Source: Deltaproteobacteria bacterium (GTDB lineage: Bacteria; Desulfobacterota; Binatia; UBA1149; JAJCZL01). Taken from it: a stretch of DNA of 64,000 bases. The notes beneath the pieces were generated by a model that did not search any database, was not told where the DNA came from, and saw nothing but the letters and a program-made list of their open reading frames with translations. Below, in pieces: positions 51,441 through 59,972 of this stretch (the first letter of the stretch is position 1; every line of letters begins with the position of its first letter). Location: positions 1-64,000 of the forward strand of contig JAJCZL010000008.1 in assembly GCA_029262415.1 (NCBI GenBank), read 5' to 3'. A program made the translations under genes and the position numbers.

Positions 51441-53324
51441 GTGGCCCAACGCAGCTTCGAGAAACCCGACGGATCCGTTGCTGCTTCGGCTCGCCTCGAA
51501 GCTTTTTTCGGGCACTTGAGCGACCGCTACCGTGCCCGCCTAGCCGCATGGGAGCCTGCGCGCGCGCGAATCTCGACGCTGGCGATCGCGCGCGCAGCCT
51601 TGCGCGCTGCCGAAGTATCCGCTGCTGGGCAAGGCCCTTTTCAACTCGCGGTAATCGGTCCCACCCAAGTCGGCAAGAGCACGATCGTCAACGAGCTGCT
51701 CGGCGTAGAAGTCGCACAGCCGAGTCCGCTTGCCGGATTCACGGTGCAGGCGCACGCCTTTGATACCCAAGGGGGCAACCTGGCGCGCGTGCGATCGCTG
51801 TTTCCCCATCGCTTGGTCCAGACCGCGGTTGAGTCGGGCCGGGAGTCGGCCCCGGATTCCAACAAAGGCCGCGCGACAGTCGTCGGTACCGAGCGCGGGC
51901 CGGTGTCTGCACCCGATGCCGTGGTCTACAGCGAAGTCGCAGGGGCGCACCTGCTTGATGGCGATGGCGCTATCGTGTGGGACACGCCCGATTTCGACTC
52001 GGTTGCGAGCGGCCCGTATCGAGACGCTGCACTCGAGACACTCGCGATTGCCGATGCGGTGTTGTTGGTGCTCAGCAAGGAAAAATACGCAGACCTGACG
52101 GTTTGGAACGTCCTGTCGATGATCGCACCACTTGGCCAACCGTTGCTGGTTTGCCTCAACAAGATGACGCCCGACGCAGAACCGGCAATTCGGCGTTCAC
52201 TGCTCGCCCGGTTGGCGAGCGAAGGGGTCTCTCTCGACACCGCGTGTTTACTCAGTGTACCGGCGTTTGCCTACGGCCGGGCTGAGTCAGCGGATGAGCG
52301 CGCAGCGGTACAAGCGCTGCGCGGCGGTGTTTCAAGTGTTGCGGGCACCGCCCGTTCCGCCTCCCAACGGCGCAGCGGGGCAGTGGACTTTATGCGTGCA
52401 TATTGGCCTGAGTGGATCGAGCCTATCATCGCCGAACATGCTGCAGCCGACGATTGGAGCGACAAAAGCGCTGCCGCCGTCACCGAGGCCGCGGAGACTT
52501 ACGAACGGGAGTTCCTCGACCACCCGCAACGCTACGATACCTTCAGGCGGGCGACCGCGGAGTTGCTCTCTCTTCTTGAAGTTCCGGGTATCGGCGGGGC
52601 GCTTGCAGGAGTGCGGGCGATCGTTACCTACCCGGCTCGGCGTCTGCTCGCAGCCGGAAGGTCTTTGTTGGGGCGCGCGGCGGCAAGCAGTGGCGCGATG
52701 GTGCACGGCGAAGGCAGCGAGCAAACCGTTCTCTTTGAGATCGCCGATCACCTGCTCGCGGGTGCGGCGCGCGACGCTGCGCGCAGGGCTTCGTCGGGTG
52801 GTGCTGCGGCATCGCTGTGGAGAGCCCTCGCGTATGCGCTCGAAGAACGCGAGGACGCCTTGCGTTCGCAGCTACGTGAGGCCGCTCGCAAGAGCTGCCG
52901 TAACTTTGAGCCGGAGATCCAAGCGGCCGCCGACAAACTCTACGAACAGCTGCGCACGCGGCCTGCGCTGCTCAACGCTCTGCGCGCAACACGCGCCAGC
53001 ACCGACCTCGCCGGCGTCGCGCTTGCGATTAATTCAGGTGGTGCGGCGCTCGATGACTTGCTGTTCGCGCCTGCGATGTTTGCGGTGACATCAATGCTTA
53101 CCGAAGGCGCGCTCGGATCCTATATGCGCGGGGTGGCTGCGGACTTGAAGGCGCGTCGTAAGGCCGAGGTGAACGAGAAACTGTTCCAATCTGTGTTTGC
53201 CGATGCGCTCCGTGGTCTGCTCGATGAGCTCGACGGTGAGAACCTGTTTGCGGTCGAACCGGAACAACTCGAGCGCGCACGAGCAGCTATCGATGCGCTG
53301 TCTGAGAACCGAGGGCACCTGTGA
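51441..53324 (+). CDS. Dynamin-like large GTPase A
   Basis: The 627-residue protein has a P-loop GTPase domain: G1 GPTQVGKST (73-81), a G3 region VWDTPDFDS (179-187) in place of the usual DxxG, and G4 LNKMTPD (239-245). The rest is a long helical stalk with a hydrophobic patch near 510-560 (LLFAPAMFAVTSMLTEGALG), as in bacterial dynamin-like proteins that bind or remodel membranes. GTG 51441 has no obvious ribosome binding site, but no better start exists. Its stop overlaps the start of GTPase B (GTGA), so the two are made together and probably act as a heteromer. No specific bacterial dynamin-like group is recognised. Confidence 0.78.
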   Translation: MAQRSFEKPDGSVAASARLEAFFGHLSDRYRARLAAWEPARARISTLAIARAALRAAEVSAAGQGPFQLAVIGPTQVGKSTIVNELLGVEVAQPSPLAGFTVQAHAFDTQGGNLARVRSLFPHRLVQTAVESGRESAPDSNKGRATVVGTERGPVSAPDAVVYSEVAGAHLLDGDGAIVWDTPDFDSVASGPYRDAALETLAIADAVLLVLSKEKYADLTVWNVLSMIAPLGQPLLVCLNKMTPDAEPAIRRSLLARLASEGVSLDTACLLSVPAFAYGRAESADERAAVQALRGGVSSVAGTARSASQRRSGAVDFMRAYWPEWIEPIIAEHAAADDWSDKSAAAVTEAAETYEREFLDHPQRYDTFRRATAELLSLLEVPGIGGALAGVRAIVTYPARRLLAAGRSLLGRAAASSGAMVHGEGSEQTVLFEIADHLLAGAARDAARRASSGGAAASLWRALAYALEEREDALRSQLREAARKSCRNFEPEIQAAADKLYEQLRTRPALLNALRATRASTDLAGVALAINSGGAALDDLLFAPAMFAVTSMLTEGALGSYMRGVAADLKARRKAEVNEKLFQSVFADALRGLLDELDGENLFAVEPEQLERARAAIDALSENRGHL

Positions 53325-55117
53325 GTGGTGGTTCTGATAACCCGGTTGTTCGTGCGTTCACCGAGGCGCGTGACTGGGCTCTGCGCGCACACAGCGAGCA
53401 ATTGATTGATGCCGAGATGCTGGCCCGGTTCAGTCAAGTTGAAAGTGCGGTTCCGTCCGACCTGTTCCTCGGAGGTGGTCCACGGCCGTTGGTTGTCGGG
53501 CTGTTTGGTGGCACCGGTGTCGGCAAGTCGAGCATGTTGAACCGCTTTGCGGGCGAGACCGTTGCACGCACCGGAGTCGAGCGGCCGACCTCGCGTGAGG
53601 TGACCCTCTACCTACACACGGGTGTCGCGTTAGCCGATCTACCGGGCTCACTACCCTTGGACAGGCTCCAGGTTAGGCGTCACAAAAACGCGAAATGGCG
53701 CGACGTCTTGTGGCTCGACGCGCCCGATATCGACAGCGTCGAGGGGCGCAACCGCGAGGCTGCACTTGCGTGGCTGCCGCACATCGATTTGCTCCTGTAT
53801 GTCGTCAGCCCCGAGCGCTACCGTGACGATGCCGGTTGGCGAGTGCTCGCGGCGCGCGGCGGACGGCACGCATGGATGTTCGTAATGAACCGTGCCGATG
53901 AATCGGACCCTGCACAGCGCGAAGATTTTGGTCGCATGTTGGCCGAGACGGGGTTTACCGAACCGATGCTGTTCTCGACGTCATGCGCCGAGGCTCAGTC
54001 GGTCCGCGAAGCTGCCGGCGATCAATTGGCAGCCTTGGAGTCCGCGATCGAAGATCTGTTGCGCGACCATGGTGTAGCAGAGCTGCAAAAACTCGGTGAA
54101 GCTGCGCGTCTCGACGCGCTTGCCACACTGCTACGCGAAGCCTCCGGCGCTGTCGGCAATACGGAACAATGGGCAGCACTGCGGGTCAGATGGACGAAGG
54201 AGTGGCAGGTCTGCGCTGCAGATCTACGCGCGGGCTTAGACTGGCCCATTCGTGCAATTTCTGAGCGTTTCGCAGCACGGTCTTATGATTTGAAGGCGCG
54301 CTTGCTGACGCGTGCGGCCAAGGTCGCGGTGCCCGCAGCTGCGGGCAAGGCCATGGCCGGGCTTGAGCAGGCGGCCGATGAGGTGCTGGGTGAGGCAGCG
54401 ATCGATGCAGCGGTCTCAACAGATACTCGTGTTTCCGGTTCAGGACTTCGCAGCGGTGATCCCAGTGCGGTCGCCGATACCACCGAGGTGGTCGAACCGC
54501 TATGGGACGAATGGGCCCGGCGCCGCTTGGAGACAACCATCGATACCACCGAGCTGGTCGCGCGACGCGGTGGGCTGCCGGCTGAATCCGTGCGCGCCGG
54601 TCTCGAGTCGGCGGCCGAAGCTGCGCCGGCTGCAGTGCGCGGCCGCGCTCAGGAAACGCTGCGCGCAGCATTGGCAAGCCCCGGCAACTTACTCAGACGT
54701 GCGGCTCGACGCACTGCCCGTTTTCTCAGCGGTGCCCTGCCTGCGGCTGCGCTTGCTTGGGTCGGCTATACGGTAGTACGCGGCTACAGCGAGGCGGCAG
54801 CGGGAGCGGCACCTTACCTGACCTCGGACTTTGCGGTTCACAGTGTCTTGATGGTCGCGGTCGCTTGGAGTTTCCCTTACGCGCTGGACCGATTGTTAAG
54901 ACCCGCAATGGAAGAGGTTGCCGCGAAAGCGCTCAGGCGCGGCTTGGCCGAAGGCGTCGAAGATCTTGGACGCGAACTACAGAGGGGTTTCGAGGGTACC
55001 GAGAATCAGGCCGCCGAACTTGCCGGGGCTGCCGTAGAACTTGCCTTGCGAATAGACCCGGGCGCGGTCGGTTCGCACGCCAAGGGCGCTCTAGCACGGG
55101 TAGTTTCGCGCGCCTAG
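53321..55117 (+). CDS. Dynamin-like large GTPase B with two membrane helices
   Basis: The 598-residue protein has G1 GGTGVGKSS (63-71), a possible G2 Thr in RPTSREVTL, G3 region WLDAPDIDS (131-139) and G4 MNRADESD (189-196, Arg for the usual Lys). A helical stalk follows. Two membrane helices lie at about 469-487 and 505-523 (LPAAALAWVGYTVV and VLMVAVAWSFPYAL), and an amphipathic C-terminal helix ends the protein. It shares with GTPase A the pattern D-x-P-D-[FI]-D-S where DxxG is expected. Membrane insertion suggests that B anchors the complex while A is recruited. GTG overlaps the A stop by four bases. Confidence 0.8.
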   Translation: MSGGSDNPVVRAFTEARDWALRAHSEQLIDAEMLARFSQVESAVPSDLFLGGGPRPLVVGLFGGTGVGKSSMLNRFAGETVARTGVERPTSREVTLYLHTGVALADLPGSLPLDRLQVRRHKNAKWRDVLWLDAPDIDSVEGRNREAALAWLPHIDLLLYVVSPERYRDDAGWRVLAARGGRHAWMFVMNRADESDPAQREDFGRMLAETGFTEPMLFSTSCAEAQSVREAAGDQLAALESAIEDLLRDHGVAELQKLGEAARLDALATLLREASGAVGNTEQWAALRVRWTKEWQVCAADLRAGLDWPIRAISERFAARSYDLKARLLTRAAKVAVPAAAGKAMAGLEQAADEVLGEAAIDAAVSTDTRVSGSGLRSGDPSAVADTTEVVEPLWDEWARRRLETTIDTTELVARRGGLPAESVRAGLESAAEAAPAAVRGRAQETLRAALASPGNLLRRAARRTARFLSGALPAAALAWVGYTVVRGYSEAAAGAAPYLTSDFAVHSVLMVAVAWSFPYALDRLLRPAMEEVAAKALRRGLAEGVEDLGRELQRGFEGTENQAAELAGAAVELALRIDPGAVGSHAKGALARVVSRA

Positions 55118-55127
55118 AGATTACGGT

Positions 55128-55169
55128 TGGGTCGACGTCTCGCGCGTCAAACGAAACGAGACTGACCCA
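55128..55169 (+). terminator. Imperfect hairpin after GTPase operon
   Basis: tgggtc (55128-55133) pairs with gaccca (55164-55169) and gtctcg (55137-55142) with cgagac (55157-55162), with small bulges and a 14-nt loop. It begins 11 bases after the GTPase B stop. There is no clear U tract. Confidence 0.4.
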
Positions 55170-55251
55170 GGACTGCTCTAAGTTTCATGATGCGAGTGGC
55201 TCTACAGGCGTTCGCAAGATGAGAAACGCCGTAAACGACAGGCCCGGCTGC

Positions 55252-55276
55252 ACATTCCGCGCGGAATGTGCATAAC
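55252..55276. repeat. Palindromic repeat copy 2
   Basis: The same 25 bases as at 36325-36349 occur here; the palindrome is 20 bp in this copy (CACATTCCGCGCGGAATGTG, 55251-55270). It lies in the gap between the GTPase operon and the two-component genes, and no similarity to the other locus extends beyond the 25 bases. Confidence 0.85.
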
Positions 55277-55340
55277 CTCCATGACCCGCCGCGCAGCCTT
55301 GCCCGACGGTCTCGCGCTCGATTTCGCCACATCACCGACC

Positions 55341-55362
55341 GACTCGCCCGGGCGGGTGAGTC
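55341..55362 (-). terminator. Hairpin downstream of response regulator gene
   Basis: gactcgccc (55341-55349) pairs with gggtgagtc (55354-55362) with one G-U, loop gggc. It lies 13-34 bases past the response regulator stop codon (55375) on the minus strand. No U tract follows. Confidence 0.45.
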
Positions 55363-55374
55363 TTGAGTCGGCTT

Positions 55375-55773
55375 CTAGCTCTGAGTCGGCATCGCCGCCG
55401 TCCCGCCTGCTAAGATCTCGGAGACCGTCGCCAGAAGTTCTTTCAACCTGAACGGTTTCGCAAGCGTACGGCGCGCTCCGAACGCTTTTGCCGTGGGCAG
55501 ATAGGAATCGAGGGGTCCCATACGGCTGCCGCCGGAAATCGCGATTATCGGAATCTCCGGATGGGCGGTGGTCAGCTCGTGGATCGTCTCGATGCCTTCT
55601 TTGTCGGGCATGATGATATCGGTAATTACCAGGTCGAAGCGGTCATTCTCTACCAGCGCGAGTCCGGCGTTGCCGTCGCCTGCGGTCGCGACGTCGTGGC
55701 CCACACTTTCGAGCATTTCCCGCATCGTTTGCAGCAGAAGCTCGTCATCGTCGATGAGTAAGATCCTTGCCAT
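55375..55773 (-). CDS. Single-domain response regulator
   Basis: The 132-residue protein is a stand-alone receiver: acidic pocket LLIDDDELLL (residues 5-14), phosphoacceptor Asp in VITDIIMPDKEG, Thr/Ser position in IIAISGGSR and Lys in RTLAKPFRL. No output domain follows, so it acts as a phosphorelay or CheY-like messenger. Its ATG lies six bases after the stop of the hybrid kinase gene, and the two are probably co-transcribed. Opposite in direction to both neighbouring operons. Confidence 0.92.
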   Translation of the reverse strand: MARILLIDDDELLLQTMREMLESVGHDVATAGDGNAGLALVENDRFDLVITDIIMPDKEGIETIHELTTAHPEIPIIAISGGSRMGPLDSYLPTAKAFGARRTLAKPFRLKELLATVSEILAGGTAAMPTQS

Positions 55774-55779
55774 TTTCTT

Positions 55780-58188
55780 CTACTCCGGTGTTACTTGTGG
55801 GTTTGCTGCGGTATCGAGTGCAGTCTGCAGTGCGTTCGATAGGTCCTGAACCAGATAGGGTTTGCTAACATACGCTTTCAGTCCCATCGCCAACGCGTTT
55901 TCCGGAGTGACGGTTTCGCTGTAGCCGGTTGCGATAATGATGGGAAGCTCCGGGCGAACCTGCATCATCAGCTTTGCCATGTCGGCGCCGCTTAGGTTGG
56001 GCATCGCCTGATCGGTGATGACGACGTCGTAGTCATTGGGGGCATCGCGGAAGCATTTGAGGGCCTGCAAGCTATCGGAGATCGCGGTGACCGTGTAGCC
56101 GAGCTCTTGCAGAATCTCCTGGGTGGTTTCGATCAGATTGACCTCGTCATCGACCAACAAAATCCGAGCGCTACCGCGTTGCGATCCGAGGCTTGCGATG
56201 TTCGCCTGTTCCTCGGGCGTCGCCGCGTCGTTGCAGGATGGGAGATAGACATGGACGCTGGTGCCTCTGCCCGGCTGTGAGTCGATGGAGATCTGCCCAC
56301 CAGACTTCATCACGATGCCGTGGATGACGGCGAGTCCCATGCCGGTGCCTTTGCCGACCGGTTTCGTCGTGAAGAACGGCTCGAAGGCCCGAGTTTTTGT
56401 AGCCTCATCCATTCCGCAGCCGGTGTCGCTGACTGCGATGTGTACGTACTTGCCGGGTTCCATGCCCGCACGGGTCGCGACGAATTCGGCGTCAGCGTCG
56501 AATGGTTTTACCGAAACGCGGAGCGTTCCACCGCGCTCACCCATGGCGTGATAGGCGTTGGTGCACAGGTTCATGATCATCTGGTGGATCTGGGTTTCTT
56601 CGCTGAGTACGCGGACGCTCTTCGAGGTGATCTCTTTGCGAACATGGACCATCGCGGGCAGCGAAGACTGTATGAGAGTCAGTGCCTCCTCGACCACGTT
56701 GGAGACATCGACGGACTTGCGTTCGGCGTCGTTAACGCGGCTGAATGTGAGGATCTGCTTGACCAGGCGAGTAGCGCGATAGCCGGCTTGCATGACGCGC
56801 TGAAGGTTGGTTTTGAGCTTCTCGTCTTCGCCGATTCTCGCCATCGCGAGTTCGGTGTTTCCGATCATTGCCCCGAGCAGGTTGTTGAAGTCGTGCGCGA
56901 TTCCGCCGGCCAGGCCGCCCATCGCCTCCATCTTCTGTGCTTGGCGCAGTTGGGACTCTAGGCGAGTCTTTTCCTGCTCGGCCTGCTTGCGGGCGCTGAC
57001 GTCGCGCATCATGTAGGTGAGTACGGTTGCGTTCTCGCCGGTTTCGAGTTTCGAGATCGTGGCCTCAGCGGCAAACTCGCCGGTGCCCTTGCGGAGCACG
57101 ACGATCTCGCCGTTGCGCCCAATCCTGCGCGCGGTCACGCTCGATTTGAGGAACCCCTCCAAGTAGGACCGGTGGGCTTTGATGCTGTCGGGCGGCAGCA
57201 ATCGCTCGAACTGAGTGCCGATCAGCTCCGAGGCGGAGTAGCCGAACATGACCTCGGCGCCATGGTTGAAGATCAGAATGCGGTTGTCTTGATCGACCGA
57301 GATGATCGCGTCGTTGGCAACCTGGATGATCCCCTGGAAACGCGCCTCGCTCTGTCGCAACGCTTCTTCGGTATCGCTACGTTCGATCACACTGGAGAGA
57401 AGACCGGCTAGAAGTTCGAGTTCAGACTCGTTCCACTCGCGGTTCTTGGCGCGGCTGAGTAGTCCGAGAAAGCCTTCGCCTGCGCTACCGTGCGTTAGGG
57501 GATGCAAGAGCCCGCTGTTGACGCCCATTGCCGCGAACATCTTACGTTCGGCTTTGGCCCTTAGAGGGAAGTCCGAAAGGTTTTGGAATACGACGTTCTC
57601 TCCGCTTCGCAGCCGTTCGCACAACCACGGCAACCCTACGTCGAGGTTGGTCGTAGGCAGCGCTTCGGTACGCTCGTTTGACCATTCGAGTAGCTGGTCG
57701 ATGGTATCGCTCTTGGGTGACACCGTGATCAGCGCCACGTGACTGCGCGGCATCGCGTTGCCGATCTTGGCTAGCGTCGCGCTGACCTCTTTCTCAAGGC
57801 GCGCGCTCCGCTCGCCGGTAAAGCTGCTCGATACTTTGGCCAGGAGCCGTTGCAGTTCAATCGCCGCGTCCAGAATGGAGCGGGTCTCCTCGAGTGTCTC
57901 GAGAGTCTCCTGTGTGCGCGCAACGGTCCTACGGAAGGCGAGGAGCAAGGTGGTGTAAAACACCACCACGACGCCGGCCTTGACGGGGAGCGGCATGCTC
58001 GACAGCGAATAGTCGAGGGTGCCCGGATTGAACAGGATGTAGGCGTACGTACAGAACGCGGTCGGGATGGAGATGATCAGCCCGTAGTCACAGGTGAGGT
58101 TGCGTTTTAGTCTACGAAGCTTTGCACGGCGGGCTGTGCGCCGCGTGCGCGTGACCGATTCGGCACGTTCTCTCGATGCTCTTCCCAA
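55780..58188 (-). CDS. Hybrid sensor histidine kinase (TM-GAF-PAS-HisKA-HATPase-REC)
   Basis: From TTG 58188, preceded by AGGAG (58201-58197), the product is 802 residues; the longer frame to 58383 starts without a ribosome binding site. Two membrane helices lie near 35-52 and 70-87 (LIISIPTAFCTYAYILF, VKAGVVVVFYTTLLLAF). They are followed by GAF (about 130-290), PAS (about 300-420), HisKA with phosphoacceptor His in GGIAHDFNNLLGAM, and HATPase boxes NLCTNAYHAM, DTGCGMD and GTGMGLAVIHG. A C-terminal receiver closes the protein (VDDEVNL; VVITDQAMPNLSG; VSKPY). It is the only complete kinase in the window and may phosphorylate the neighbouring receiver and possibly the kinase-less sensor at 20.4-23 kb. 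Confidence 0.92.
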   Translation of the reverse strand: MGRASRERAESVTRTRRTARRAKLRRLKRNLTCDYGLIISIPTAFCTYAYILFNPGTLDYSLSSMPLPVKAGVVVVFYTTLLLAFRRTVARTQETLETLEETRSILDAAIELQRLLAKVSSSFTGERSARLEKEVSATLAKIGNAMPRSHVALITVSPKSDTIDQLLEWSNERTEALPTTNLDVGLPWLCERLRSGENVVFQNLSDFPLRAKAERKMFAAMGVNSGLLHPLTHGSAGEGFLGLLSRAKNREWNESELELLAGLLSSVIERSDTEEALRQSEARFQGIIQVANDAIISVDQDNRILIFNHGAEVMFGYSASELIGTQFERLLPPDSIKAHRSYLEGFLKSSVTARRIGRNGEIVVLRKGTGEFAAEATISKLETGENATVLTYMMRDVSARKQAEQEKTRLESQLRQAQKMEAMGGLAGGIAHDFNNLLGAMIGNTELAMARIGEDEKLKTNLQRVMQAGYRATRLVKQILTFSRVNDAERKSVDVSNVVEEALTLIQSSLPAMVHVRKEITSKSVRVLSEETQIHQMIMNLCTNAYHAMGERGGTLRVSVKPFDADAEFVATRAGMEPGKYVHIAVSDTGCGMDEATKTRAFEPFFTTKPVGKGTGMGLAVIHGIVMKSGGQISIDSQPGRGTSVHVYLPSCNDAATPEEQANIASLGSQRGSARILLVDDEVNLIETTQEILQELGYTVTAISDSLQALKCFRDAPNDYDVVITDQAMPNLSGADMAKLMMQVRPELPIIIATGYSETVTPENALAMGLKAYVSKPYLVQDLSNALQTALDTAANPQVTPE

Positions 58189-58646
58189 CCTAGTTACTCC
58201 TGGGACACGGCATTGCGCACAGCATGGGCGGGTCCGCGTCCGGGCCGGCCTCAGGCAGCGTCTTTCTTGGTAAGCAAACCAAGTGCCAAGAGCAGCTTTG
58301 TGTCGGACTCCTACTAAATTCGTCTTTCCACGCGGAAACCGCGCGTGTGCCGGTTGCGGAAGGCGATTGGTGCCGTGACACAAAGGCAGTTCTTTGCCGC
58401 AGCAACTGTTCCCGCGTGAACAAGCCGATCGCCGATCTCTGCGCCAGGCCTAGCGCAGCGATACCCGTTGCGCACAAAACACAGAGCGGGCTTGATCTTG
58501 ACGGGCTAAACCCAGGTCTTTACAAACTAAATCGCGTACTTGGACGCGCTGTACATACCGGTGTTTTCACCGTAGACCTATGCCCTTGCGGGGCCGCCCG
58601 GACGCTGCGGTGCGGTCGAAATCGCGGTGGCTCGGATTGTGAATCA
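58189..58646. other. Divergent intergenic region before the SbcD/YhaO-like gene
   Basis: This 458-bp gap lies between the hybrid kinase and the metallophosphoesterase-like gene. The plus-strand frame of the latter stays open through it back to 58224, but the translated text is Cys/Ser/Arg-rich with no domain, so I regard it as non-coding. AT-richer spots around 58311-58325 and 58518-58535 may carry promoters. Confidence 0.4.
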
Positions 58647-59972
58647 ATGGTAGCAAAGCTTCTTTGCGTCGGCGACATGCTCATCGGCTGTCGTCCGTCG
58701 CGGATTCCCGCTGGATTAGCCGAGTACCGGCGCGATGCTTCGGCCCTGTCGCCTGTGGCTGCTTGGCGCAACACGGTTCGATGGGGTATCGAGCACAGCG
58801 TCGATGCCGTAGTTCTCCTCGGCGACGTGCTCTATAGCCCAGACGATCGTTTCGAAGCTTTCGGGCACCTGGAGCGCGGGGTCGGCGATCTTCTTAACGC
58901 CGGAATCCATGTGCTGGCTGTTGCCGGTGAACGCGATAGCGATTCGCTGCCGAGGCTCGCCGAACGGTTTGACGGGTTTCAACTGCTCGGGCGCGATGGC
59001 CGTTGGGAATTCACCACACTGAAGACGAAGTCCGGTTTCGAGGTTCGGCTTCTCGGCTGGTCTTTTCCCTCCGGCCGTTTTCGCGACAACCCGCTCGATA
59101 CCCTCGGCCACAAGTTCAACGACACCACGCCGACCATAGGCCTGCTGCATTGTCATGTAGATGGAGGAAAGAGTCCGCACGCGCCGGTACCGCGTGCCAC
59201 GCTCGAGCGCGCGCCCGCCGATGCTTGGTTGCTCGGTCACGTCCACGAGCCCGGCGACTTGGCCGGCGTTCGCCCGATCGGATACCTCGGCTCGATCGTC
59301 GGACTGGATCCGTCTCAGACCGGCGCACGCGGCCCTTGGCTGGCCGAAGTCGAAGGCCGACGCGACATCAAGTTGACTCATATCCCGATAGCGCCGTTGC
59401 GTTGGGAAGTTTTGGAGATCGACGCTGCGTGTTTCGACACTACGTTGCCCGGAGATCTCGGGGAGGCCATAGGTGCTGCTGTAGCCGACGGTTTTAAGAA
59501 GTTGCACAGGCGTTTGGCCGAAGCTGTCAAAGCCGGGGCAGCCGTCGGCTGCCGCGTGGTAGTGACGGGTCGCAGTAAGCAACACCGTGCGCTCCGTCAC
59601 GCACTTGAGAACGATGACGTTGCCGATCGGCATCGTGTGCTCGACGACGTGGTCTATTTCGCCGAGAGTGTCCGTGACGATGCCGAGCCCACGCTTGACC
59701 TCGAACAGCTCGCGCAGGCGAGCGACCCGCCGGGTTTACTCGCGCGCCGGCTTCTCGCGTTGAAGGCCGGCAAGGAGGAGTGCGAACGCCTGGTCGACGA
59801 GGCATCGCGTGAAATGTCGGCGTTCTCCGAACGCAACGCGAACTGGAGCGCGTTGGGTCCGGTTGAGGAAAACCCGTTCGACACGCGTGGGCTTTTGCTG
59901 CGCGCCGGTCTTACCGCACTCGAGGAACTTCTCGCCCAAGACGGTGGCGATCGGGCGGGGGCTCGGCGATGA
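58647..59972 (+). CDS. SbcD/YhaO-like metallophosphoesterase with eroded metal site
   Basis: From ATG 58647 the 441-residue product follows the Mre11/SbcD/YhaO layout, but several metal-binding motifs are changed. Motif I, usually D-x-H, reads GD10-M-L. Motif II, usually GDxxD, reads GD60-VLY. Motif III, usually GNHD, reads GERD (94-97). The late motifs are kept: H168/H170 in LLHCHVDGG and GHVH at 197-200. With the first His, the second-shell Asp and the Asn/His of GNHD gone, two-metal nuclease catalysis looks doubtful. A C-terminal helical part (about 255-441) probably contacts the ATPase subunit. The stop overlaps the start of the YhaN-like gene (ATGA), as for sbcD-sbcC and yhaO-yhaN pairs. 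Confidence 0.8.
   Translation: MVAKLLCVGDMLIGCRPSRIPAGLAEYRRDASALSPVAAWRNTVRWGIEHSVDAVVLLGDVLYSPDDRFEAFGHLERGVGDLLNAGIHVLAVAGERDSDSLPRLAERFDGFQLLGRDGRWEFTTLKTKSGFEVRLLGWSFPSGRFRDNPLDTLGHKFNDTTPTIGLLHCHVDGGKSPHAPVPRATLERAPADAWLLGHVHEPGDLAGVRPIGYLGSIVGLDPSQTGARGPWLAEVEGRRDIKLTHIPIAPLRWEVLEIDAACFDTTLPGDLGEAIGAAVADGFKKLHRRLAEAVKAGAAVGCRVVVTGRSKQHRALRHALENDDVADRHRVLDDVVYFAESVRDDAEPTLDLEQLAQASDPPGLLARRLLALKAGKEECERLVDEASREMSAFSERNANWSALGPVEENPFDTRGLLLRAGLTALEELLAQDGGDRAGARR

Noticed and set aside
50898-51515. 205-codon minus-strand frame before the GTPases
   Set aside because: Ser/Arg/Cys-rich low-complexity text, no start signal, and it overlaps the start of GTPase A; the plus-strand 117-codon frame is a slightly better candidate.
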